Below are positions 1 through 5,180 of a stretch of 5,180 nucleotides of DNA, piece by piece; positions within the stretch are counted from its first letter, which is position 1; every line of letters begins with the position of its first letter. Below the pieces are notes generated by a model. The model was not told the origin of the DNA and ran no database searches. It was given only the letters and a program-made list of their open reading frames with translations. This stretch comes from Undibacterium sp. (GTDB taxonomy: Bacteria > Pseudomonadota > Gammaproteobacteria > Burkholderiales > Burkholderiaceae_D), in contig JAIELM010000428.1 of NCBI GenBank assembly GCA_019752975.1, positions 1 to 5,180 on the forward strand, given 5' to 3'. Made by a program: the position numbers and the translations under genes.

Positions 1-562
1 CTAAGACCAAGAGCGAGGCTCCTGCAGCTTGTAATTTTTGTGCGTCTTGTTTCAGGAGATCTGCTGCTTCTAGTGTTTTTCCTTGCACTTTATAGCCGCC
101 AAATTGGTGTACTGATTGTGGGGTTAAACCGAGATGGGCGCACACTGGGATCGCGCGTTCGGTCAAAAAATGGATGATGGGTGCAATCCACGCGCCGCCT
201 TCGACTTTGACCATTTGCGCGCCCGCTTGGATCAACTGTACAGCATTGGAGTAGGCGGTTTCTGGTGTCGGATAGCTGCCAAACGGCATGTCAGCGATCA
301 AGAAGGCTTTGTCATTGCCACGTGCGACGCTGGCGGTATGGTAGGCTACTTCTTGATTGGTGACGGGAAGAGTAGATTGATGGCCTTGGCACACCATGCC
401 TAAGGAGTCGCCCACCAATAGAATCTCTACCCCGCATCTATCCATTAATGCCGCGAAGCTGGCGTCGTAACAGGTAAGCATGACGATTTTTTCGCCTTGT
501 TGCTTGAGCGTGTTGATAGTATTGATGGTAATCGCTTTGCGGTCTTGTAGGTATTCTGCCAT
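1..562 (-). CDS. panB: 3-methyl-2-oxobutanoate hydroxymethyltransferase (ketopantoate hydroxymethyltransferase), 3' partial
   Basis: PanB transfers a hydroxymethyl group from 5,10-methylene-tetrahydrofolate to 2-oxoisovalerate, giving ketopantoate in cytosolic pantothenate/CoA synthesis. I translated this strand from the ATG at 562 and it stays open for 187 codons to the window edge; the family is usually about 265-280 residues, so roughly the last third is outside. Family motifs are clear: TCYDA at residues 30-34, VGDSLGM at 50-56 followed by QGH.STLPVT (59-68), AYHT at 73-76, ADMPFGSY at 90-97, and VKVEGG at 118-123. D52 and D91 match the metal-binding aspartates of E. coli PanB; K119 and E121 match its conserved Lys/Glu pair. 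The start is supported by MAEYLQDRK at the N terminus and a good Shine-Dalgarno sequence. It is the last gene visible in the cluster, 23 bases after the DUF486 gene. panC often follows panB, but that region is not in view. Identification is secure; the C-terminal part is unseen. Confidence 0.96.
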   Translation of the reverse strand, partial: MAEYLQDRKAITINTINTLKQQGEKIVMLTCYDASFAALMDRCGVEILLVGDSLGMVCQGHQSTLPVTNQEVAYHTASVARGNDKAFLIADMPFGSYPTPETAYSNAVQLIQAGAQMVKVEGGAWIAPIIHFLTERAIPVCAHLGLTPQSVHQFGGYKVQGKTLEAADLLKQDAQKLQAAGASLLVL

Positions 563-568
563 GATGAT

Positions 569-573
569 TCCTT
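569..573 (-). promoter_or_regulatory. Shine-Dalgarno sequence of panB
   Basis: On the minus strand AAGGA lies 6 bases before the panB ATG, inside the 23-base gap after the DUF486 stop codon. It fixes the panB start and is the only strong ribosome binding site I can see in the window; the other downstream genes seem to depend on coupling or on weak purine-rich leaders. Confidence 0.8.
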
Positions 574-585
574 GGTTTGATTCGG

Positions 586-933
586 CTAACTTCGAAAAAT
601 AAAATACACCGCCCCAATCAAACAGACACCCGCCCACACATAATCGAGCTTAAACGGTTGATCCATCACGATCATGGAGAAGGGCACAAAAACTAAAAGT
701 GTCAGCACTTCTTGTAAGATTTTAAGCTGAGCTAAATTGTACTCTGTATAGCCAATTCGGTTGGCGGGCACTTGTAATAGGTATTCAAATAGAGCAATGC
801 CCCAACTGACTAAGGCGGCGACATACCAGGCTTTGTTTTGCTGATGTTTGAGATGCCCATACCAGGCAAAAGTCATGAAGGCATTGGACAGGATTAATAG
901 TCCTGTAGTCTGAACGATGACGGGGATGTGCAT
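586..933 (-). CDS. DMT superfamily small membrane protein, DUF486 family
   Basis: This 115-residue, very hydrophobic protein has four predicted membrane helices at about residues 5-27, 35-54, 71-90 and 97-113. It matches what I know of DUF486 (a putative small member of the drug/metabolite transporter superfamily), including [15 protein letters not shown] at 48-62, [10 protein letters not shown] at 67-76 and the C-terminal [12 protein letters not shown] (100-113). Acidic residues E50 and E75 fall within helices 2 and 3. A four-helix protein of this size would probably act as a dimer in the inner membrane, by analogy with EmrE-type SMR proteins, but no substrate is known. The ATG at 933 is 8 bases after the folK stop and gives full family length; no clear Shine-Dalgarno sequence precedes it. 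It sits between folK and panB, a position that, as I recall, holds a deoxynucleoside kinase gene in many Burkholderiales. Family assignment is strong; function is unknown. Confidence 0.9.
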   Translation of the reverse strand: MHIPVIVQTTGLLILSNAFMTFAWYGHLKHQQNKAWYVAALVSWGIALFEYLLQVPANRIGYTEYNLAQLKILQEVLTLLVFVPFSMIVMDQPFKLDYVWAGVCLIGAVYFIFRS

Positions 934-941
934 GAGTAAAT

Positions 942-1421
942 TTAGTCTAGCTTACGAATTTCTTGATCCGCAACCATAGGTGCAAAGGCATGTGCCGCGC
1001 CTTTGTTTGGTATCTGGATAAACGGGGCAATTTGCAGTAGCGGTATTAAGACAAAGGCGCGCACTGTCATTCGTGGATGTGGCACGATCAGGCCTTTTTG
1101 ATGGATGCTTTGCTCGCCATATAGTAATAAATCCAAGTCCAAAGTGCGAGGGGCATTACGATAAGGACGTTCGCGTCCGCAGGCCAGTTCTAATTTTTGC
1201 AATTCAAATAGCAGGGCGTAGGCATCTAATTCTGTGTTAATTTCTAATACCGCGTTGATGTAATCATCCCCGCTAGAATCGATTGGTGCGGTGACAAATA
1301 GCGAGGATTGCGCGCCTGCGCTGGTTTGCGGAAGTTTGCTTAGTGCTGCGATAGCGTATTCGACCGTGGCGCGAGCATCGCCTAAGTTGGCACCTATGCC
1401 TATGTAAGCGGTAGTGGTCAT
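942..1421 (-). CDS. folK: 2-amino-4-hydroxy-6-hydroxymethyldihydropteridine diphosphokinase (HPPK)
   Basis: FolK transfers pyrophosphate from ATP to 6-hydroxymethyl-7,8-dihydropterin, making the substrate that dihydropteroate synthase joins to p-aminobenzoate in folate synthesis. The 159-residue length is normal for a single-domain HPPK. Visible motifs are the N-terminal IGIGANLGD (7-15), the pterin-binding DDYINAV (52-58, with Y54 and N56 matching E. coli Y53 and N55), and the HPPK signature R.APRTLDLDLLLYG (88-102), in which D95 and D97 are the Mg-binding aspartates. VPHPRM (113-118) is also typical. The catalytic loop GRERPYRNAPR (82-92) is one residue shorter than in E. coli and lacks its tryptophan. 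The ATG at 1421 is 3 bases after the pcnB stop and leaves no room for extension; there is no clear Shine-Dalgarno sequence, so coupling to pcnB is likely. The folate product supports the one-carbon transfer done by PanB, encoded two genes downstream. Confidence 0.97.
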   Translation of the reverse strand: MTTTAYIGIGANLGDARATVEYAIAALSKLPQTSAGAQSSLFVTAPIDSSGDDYINAVLEINTELDAYALLFELQKLELACGRERPYRNAPRTLDLDLLLYGEQSIHQKGLIVPHPRMTVRAFVLIPLLQIAPFIQIPNKGAAHAFAPMVADQEIRKLD

Positions 1422-1424
1422 GGA

Positions 1425-2795
1425 CTATTCTGGCTTGGGCTTGGCTGCACGGTTGGGACTGCGTCGTGGACGGCGTTTTTTTGTTGGTGCAGCTTGTGCA
1501 GTGGCACTCTTAGGTTTGACGGTCAATAGATAGGCGCGCTCCTCCTCATCGCCTTCCATAAAGGCGGTCCACCATTCGCCCATTTCGGCATCGATTTCGC
1601 CTGAGGCGCAGCGTAATAAGAGAAAATCATAGCCAGCACGCAGGCGGGTATTTTCTAGTAATTTATACGGCGCTTTACCTGTGCGTTTTTCAAAACGTGG
1701 TTGCATGGCCCAAATGTCGCGCATGTCAGAACCAATCTTGCGTTGCAATGCCAAGGCATCGGATTGGGTATTCAGAACATCGTCTACCGCCAGATGTAAG
1801 GCGGGGATGGAAAGTTCGCCAGCGGTTTTATAAGCTTCCCATTTTTCGACTACTTGATGCCACAGTAGGGAGGCAAATAGAAAGCCAGGAGAAACAGTTT
1901 TTCCTTGCTTGACGCGTTCATCCGTATTCGCCAGAGCCAGGGTTACAAAACGCTCACCTAGCGGTTGTTCTAGTACCACATCAAGGAGTGGCATTAGGCC
2001 ATGATGCAGACCTTCTTTACGCAATTGCTGTAAGCAGGCCATCGCGTGTCCGCTCATGAGTAGTTTGAGCATTTCATCAAACACGCGAGCGCTTGGGACA
2101 TTATTGATTAAGGCCGCCATCACCGGGATGGGTTTGCGGGTTTCTGCTTCTATGGAAAATTGCAGTTTTGCGGCAAAGCGAACTACCCGCAAAAGACGTA
2201 CTGGGTCTTCGCGAAAACGTAATTCCGGCACACCGATGATGCGCAAAGTTTTTTTGCGGATGTCGGCGATACCGCCGTGATAATCTAATACCGTTTGGGT
2301 GGCAGGATCGTAGTACATGGCGTTGATGGTGAAGTCGCGTCTAGCGGCATCTTCGTATTGTTCGCCGAAGGTATTGTCGCGTAAGACGCGTCCGTGCTCA
2401 TCCTTAGGTGCTTCATTCTTAGCTTCGCCGCGAAAGGTGGTCACTTCTAAAAGATCTGAGCCAAACATGACGTGCACGATTTGAAAACGTCGCCCGATCA
2501 GAAACGCACGCCTAAATAATCGCCGTACTTGTTCTGGTGTGGCATTGGTGGCGATGTCAAAATCCTTGGGTTTGATGCCGAGTAAAAGATCACGCACAGC
2601 GCCGCCAACGATAAAGGCTTTAAAACCATTCTCTTGTAGCGTTTGGGTGACGCGCACAGCATTATTCGAGACCAAATCAGGGTCTATACCATGCTCTTTA
2701 GCGCTCAAGACCTTGGGCTTATTTTTTTTGCTGGGAGCGGCATCCTGCTCGGGATCTTTTACGCCTAGGATTTTACGGATAAATTTTTTGATCAT
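1425..2795 (-). CDS. pcnB: Poly(A) polymerase I
   Basis: PcnB adds 3' poly(A) tails to RNAs, marking mRNA fragments and small RNAs for degradation by exonucleases; in E. coli it also controls ColE1-type plasmid copy number. The 456-residue protein shows the class II nucleotidyltransferase core: VGGAVRDLLLG (63-73), then PKDFDIATNATPEQ (76-89) with metal ligands D78 and D80, LEVTTFRG (116-123), DNTFG..YEDA.RRDFTINAM (140-160), LDYHGG (170-175) and RFREDPVRLLRVVRFAAKL (193-211). The acidic DNTFG...EDA region and the long C-terminal part favour PcnB over tRNA CCA-adding enzyme, and I see no HD phosphohydrolase domain. A basic N terminus (IKKFIRKILG, 2-11) precedes a charged linker, and the protein ends in an Arg/Lys/Pro-rich tail (about 439-455), as other PcnB proteins do. 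The ATG at 2795 lies 3 bases after the HAD stop in an A-rich stretch without a Shine-Dalgarno sequence. pcnB next to folK is common in proteobacteria, E. coli included. Confidence 0.96.
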   Translation of the reverse strand: MIKKFIRKILGVKDPEQDAAPSKKNKPKVLSAKEHGIDPDLVSNNAVRVTQTLQENGFKAFIVGGAVRDLLLGIKPKDFDIATNATPEQVRRLFRRAFLIGRRFQIVHVMFGSDLLEVTTFRGEAKNEAPKDEHGRVLRDNTFGEQYEDAARRDFTINAMYYDPATQTVLDYHGGIADIRKKTLRIIGVPELRFREDPVRLLRVVRFAAKLQFSIEAETRKPIPVMAALINNVPSARVFDEMLKLLMSGHAMACLQQLRKEGLHHGLMPLLDVVLEQPLGERFVTLALANTDERVKQGKTVSPGFLFASLLWHQVVEKWEAYKTAGELSIPALHLAVDDVLNTQSDALALQRKIGSDMRDIWAMQPRFEKRTGKAPYKLLENTRLRAGYDFLLLRCASGEIDAEMGEWWTAFMEGDEEERAYLLTVKPKSATAQAAPTKKRRPRRSPNRAAKPKPE

Positions 2796-2798
2796 TTT

Positions 2799-3482
2799 TT
2801 ATTTAAATAAATACAGTAAGGTCCAAGCTTTTTTTTCTGCGTGTGCCAATAGCGTGGTGCTGGGGTTAGTCGCAATTGGGTGGCTGACAATGGAGAGCAA
2901 AGGAATATCGTTGTGTGAATCACTGTAGAAGTAGGTCTTAGGAAAATCCCTCATGTCTTTTCCATGCTGCTTCAACCAAGCCTGCAAATGTACTACCTTG
3001 CCTATGCCCGAACTGGGAACGCCATACAGTTTACCAGTGATATTGCCGCTTTGGTCGAGTTCTGGTTCTGCTGCCATCAGATGTTTGATTCCCAACGCTG
3101 TGGCGATAGGCTCGGTGACAAAGCGGTTAGTCGCGGTAATGATGGCGACGAGATCATCCTGTTCTTGGTGTTGTTTAATTATTTCAAAGGCGGGCGCTAA
3201 CAACGCAGGTTGTATCACCTCTTGCATAAATTGTGCGTGCCAAGCATCTAATTGCGCTCTTGGAAAATGGGCCAAAGTACCCAAAGCAAATTCCAAATAT
3301 GCGACTGGATCGAGTGAGCCATGTTGATATTGCAGGAAATACTCGCTGTTGCGACGAGAAAATTCCTGTGCATTGACCTCACCCGAGCGAGGCAAAACTT
3401 GGGTTAAAAATTTCCCCCACTCGTAATCCGAATCGAGGGGAAGTAAAGTGTGATCAAGGTCAAATAGCGCTAGGTTTTGCAT
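2799..3482 (-). CDS. HAD-superfamily subfamily IB hydrolase (SerB-like phosphatase)
   Basis: This 227-residue protein is a probable cytosolic phosphomonoesterase with all four HAD motifs. Motif I is FDLDHTLL (7-14), with nucleophile D8 and acid/base D10. Motif II is IITATN (114-119), with T116. Motif III is K162 in GKVVHL. Motif IV is YSDSHNDIPLL (186-196), with Mg-binding D188 and D192. The helical cap between motifs I and II (about 18-105) and the SDS..D form of motif IV place it in subfamily IB, with phosphoserine phosphatase and the CicA-like hypothetical group. It lacks the N-terminal ACT-type domain of many SerB enzymes, so phosphoserine is not assured; annotators sometimes call such proteins histidinol-phosphatase. 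The substrate cannot be told from sequence. The start is supported by MQNLALFDLDHTLL, which puts motif I at the usual distance. Its first 23 bases overlap the end of hda, and only a weak purine run (AAAGAAA) precedes the ATG, which suggests translational coupling to hda. Confidence 0.92.
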   Translation of the reverse strand: MQNLALFDLDHTLLPLDSDYEWGKFLTQVLPRSGEVNAQEFSRRNSEYFLQYQHGSLDPVAYLEFALGTLAHFPRAQLDAWHAQFMQEVIQPALLAPAFEIIKQHQEQDDLVAIITATNRFVTEPIATALGIKHLMAAEPELDQSGNITGKLYGVPSSGIGKVVHLQAWLKQHGKDMRDFPKTYFYSDSHNDIPLLSIVSHPIATNPSTTLLAHAEKKAWTLLYLFK

Positions 3483-4149
3483 TTTCTTTTTGAAGTAATT
3501 CTCTTAATAATGGTAAGGTGATCGGCCGTTTGGTCTCTAGGGAGTAGTGATCCAATTGGCTGAGCATCTCGGATAAGGAGCGCATGTCGCGTCGATAATG
3601 GGTAATCAGATAGGGTAACACGCCCGCAGCCAATCCCACCCCTTTTGCTAAGGCGGCTCGCTCAAGAGCATTAATTTTATCTTCGTCGCTTAAACCCAAC
3701 ACTTGATAAATAAGCCCCCAACCTAAGCGGGTGCGTAGGTCCTCTCTCACTCCCAAGATCATAGGTGGACGGTTGCCCGCAGCGACGAAAAAGCCGCGAT
3801 GTGCACGAACTTCGTTAAACAAGGCGAAGGCATCAATCTGTGCGGCGGGTGATAATTGTTCGCAATCGTCCAACAAATACAGGTCGATTTCTGGAGTGTA
3901 AACGAAGTGCTCTGGTGGCGCATCTGGTCGTAAGTAGCGGGCGTTGGCTTGTTGGGCTAAGGCATGTAGTAAGTGGGTCTTTCCCGCACCAGCTTCACCC
4001 CACAAGTAGACCGAACGCTCGTCGTATTGACTGGCAATTTTTTCCGAAAAAAGACAGAGTAGTTGCGCTAACTCCGCGTTTTGCCCAACCACAAAAGTGT
4101 CAAGGGAAGGCGGTTTTTCTGCGTCCAAATCTAGCAAAAGTTGTCGCAT
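3460..4149 (-). CDS. hda: DnaA regulatory inactivator Hda
   Basis: Hda binds the DNA-loaded beta clamp and stimulates ATP hydrolysis by DnaA, ending an initiation round (the RIDA process described in E. coli). The 229-residue protein is a DnaA-like AAA+ module without the DnaA DNA-binding domain. At the N terminus QLLLDL (3-8) matches the clamp-binding motif. The AAA+ elements follow in order: Walker A GEAGAGKTH (51-59, K57), Walker B LYLLDD (90-95), sensor 1 AAGNRPP (123-129), the box VII region DLRTRLGWGLIYQ (137-149) with likely arginine finger R141, LSDEDK (153-158), and sensor 2 RRDMRSL (186-192). The ATG at 4149 is confirmed by MRQLLLDL; there is no in-frame ATG, GTG or TTG in the short stretch before it, and no Shine-Dalgarno sequence. 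It begins 4 bases after the PerM-type gene and its TGA stop lies inside the HAD gene. The early DnaA paralogue alternative is excluded by size and the missing C-terminal domain. Confidence 0.96.
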   Translation of the reverse strand: MRQLLLDLDAEKPPSLDTFVVGQNAELAQLLCLFSEKIASQYDERSVYLWGEAGAGKTHLLHALAQQANARYLRPDAPPEHFVYTPEIDLYLLDDCEQLSPAAQIDAFALFNEVRAHRGFFVAAGNRPPMILGVREDLRTRLGWGLIYQVLGLSDEDKINALERAALAKGVGLAAGVLPYLITHYRRDMRSLSEMLSQLDHYSLETKRPITLPLLRELLQKENAKPSAI

Positions 4150-4153
4150 TATT

Positions 4154-5180
4154 TTATTGATTTCTACTATAAAAACTACTGGCTAAATAGGTGGAACGTA
4201 AGTGTTTTATCCCCACTGATACCACTGCGGCCAAAGGTAAAGCGACGAGAATGCCGATAAATCCAAATAACTGACCAAAGGCCATCAATGCAAAGATGAC
4301 AGTCAAAGGATGCAGACCAATTCGTTCTCCGACTAATTTGGGTGTTAAGAAAAAACCTTCTAAAACCTGACCGAATCCATACACGATAGCCACTGAAATT
4401 AAACCATGTAAATTATTAAATTGTAGCGCCGCGCTGATCATGGCCAAGAATAAGCCAAAGCCAAATCCCAGATAAGGTATGACTACCAATAGACCAGTCA
4501 ATACGCCCACAGGAATAGCTAAATCAAAGCCCGCAATAGATAAGCCTAGGGAATAATAGGCGGCCAGAATAATCATTACCATGACTTGCCCGCGCAAATA
4601 TTGCGCTAATAGCGTATCAACTTCATTCGCTAAAGACAAAAGGAGCGTGCTCCAACGGCGTGGTAATAGATTTTTGATGCGCGCAATTAAGGCATTCCAA
4701 TCCATGAGTAAATAAAATAAAACAACAGGAATTAATACTAAATTGGCGATCAAACCCAAGACCGCTGCCCCACCGACTTTGATTGACGATAAAATTCCTT
4801 TAGCAATCGCTTCACCGCTAGAACTTAAGTGCTCACTGACTAAGGCTTTAATCGAAGCAGCGTCGAAATGATTTTCTATACCCAAATCATGCAAAATGGG
4901 TGTCAGTGCACCGTTGAGTTTTTCCACTAACAAGGGGATTTGATTTTGTAATTGTGGAATTTCCTTCTGAAAAATAGGCACTAAAATTAGCAATAGAGTG
5001 AGCACTACCGTGATCATCAATACGATCACTAAGGCCGCTGCCAATGGACGAGGAACGGTCCAGCGCCCGAGTTTGAAGCGTGCTAATTGATCGACCCAAG
5101 GATTGAGCGCATAGGCAAAAGTCGCTGCTACCACGAACGGAGTTAATATGGGGCCAAGCCGATTGAGTAGAAGCATAAAG
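4154..5180 (-). CDS. AI-2E family (PerM-type) inner-membrane protein, 5' partial
   Basis: The protein belongs to the AI-2E transporter/PerM family of multi-pass inner-membrane proteins. Members include E. coli TqsA, linked to autoinducer-2 export, and others linked to Na+/H+ antiport; the substrate here is unknown. At least 340 residues are visible. Hydrophobic segments lie at about 7-25, 44-69, 133-158, 198-217, 219-251, 256-276 and 288-322 (numbered from the ATG at 5176). The soluble region between about 70 and 130 is typical. Family motifs include YALNPWVD (22-29), QYLRGQ (192-197), IPYLGFGFG (233-241), and the region from LEGFFLTPKLVGERIGLHP (272-290) to FGFIGILVALPLAAV (304-318). The ATG at 5176 is probably internal: the frame is open to the window edge (TTT precedes it), and family members usually carry more of the first helix before the PILTPF segment. 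The TAA stop is 4 bases before hda. In Burkholderiales this gene commonly heads the hda cluster. Confidence 0.93.
   Translation of the reverse strand, partial: FMLLLNRLGPILTPFVVAATFAYALNPWVDQLARFKLGRWTVPRPLAAALVIVLMITVVLTLLLILVPIFQKEIPQLQNQIPLLVEKLNGALTPILHDLGIENHFDAASIKALVSEHLSSSGEAIAKGILSSIKVGGAAVLGLIANLVLIPVVLFYLLMDWNALIARIKNLLPRRWSTLLLSLANEVDTLLAQYLRGQVMVMIILAAYYSLGLSIAGFDLAIPVGVLTGLLVVIPYLGFGFGLFLAMISAALQFNNLHGLISVAIVYGFGQVLEGFFLTPKLVGERIGLHPLTVIFALMAFGQLFGFIGILVALPLAAVVSVGIKHLRSTYLASSFYSRNQ

Noticed and set aside
134..403. Plus-strand open frame of 89 codons.
   Set aside because: It lies antisense within panB, whose reading is unmistakable, and its translation shows no recognisable domain.
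1697..2280. Plus-strand open frames at 1697-1912 and 2056-2280.
   Set aside because: Both are antisense to conserved pcnB sequence and encode no recognisable protein.
2787..2815. AT-rich stretch with palindromic ATTTAAAT at the HAD-pcnB junction, considered as a promoter or terminator.
   Set aside because: It lacks a GC-rich stem for a terminator, and the only -35-like match (TTGGAC) is badly spaced and would put the transcription start at or past the pcnB ATG.
2539..3327. Several plus-strand open frames of 78-129 codons opposite pcnB and the HAD gene.
   Set aside because: They are antisense to two well-supported genes, their translations look like low-complexity Ser/Arg/Cys-rich mirror frames, and no ribosome binding site supports them.
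3840..4160. Plus-strand open frame of 106 codons.
   Set aside because: It is antisense to the AAA+ core of hda; the Walker motifs on the other strand explain the conservation.
4166..4171. TATAGT on the minus strand, 16 bases before the hda start, as a possible -10 element giving a nearly leaderless hda transcript.
   Set aside because: No acceptable -35 element or extended -10 is present, and a 5/6 match in AT-rich sequence is expected by chance.
4887..5099. Minus-strand open frame of 70 codons.
   Set aside because: It is an alternative frame inside the PerM-type gene on the same strand, with no membrane or domain character.

Overview
The window reads as core chromosome of a betaproteobacterium, most likely order Burkholderiales and perhaps Oxalobacteraceae or a near relative. 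This rests on protein character and gene order: an AI-2E/PerM-type membrane protein, then hda, a HAD-IB phosphatase, pcnB, folK and panB. That order is what I remember from Burkholderiales, and I did not run a search. Base composition looks moderate, without strong GC bias. Genus cannot be assigned.

All convincing genes lie on the minus strand, so transcription runs from the right edge to the left. In that order they are: a PerM/AI-2E family membrane protein (4154-5180, 5' end outside the window), hda (3460-4149), a HAD-IB phosphatase (2799-3482), pcnB (1425-2795), folK (942-1421), a small four-helix DUF486/DMT-type membrane protein (586-933), and panB (1-562, 3' end outside the window). Junctions in the same order are a 4-base gap, a 23-base overlap, then gaps of 3, 3, 8 and 23 bases. 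There is no non-coding stretch above 23 bases, and I see no terminator, tRNA, mobile element or repeat array. This is a single, probably co-transcribed, housekeeping cluster.

The genes span several processes. Hda resets DnaA after replication initiation. PcnB adds poly(A) tails that promote RNA decay. FolK makes the pterin pyrophosphate used for folate. PanB uses a folate one-carbon unit (5,10-methylene-tetrahydrofolate) in the first committed step of pantothenate/CoA synthesis, so folK and panB are linked metabolically. The PerM-type protein, the HAD phosphatase and the DUF486 protein have no assigned physiological role here.

I found no convincing undescribed system. The points most worth a second look are the DUF486 gene between folK and panB, the uncharacterised HAD phosphatase translationally tied to hda, and the lack of recognisable Shine-Dalgarno sequences at all internal junctions except panB's.
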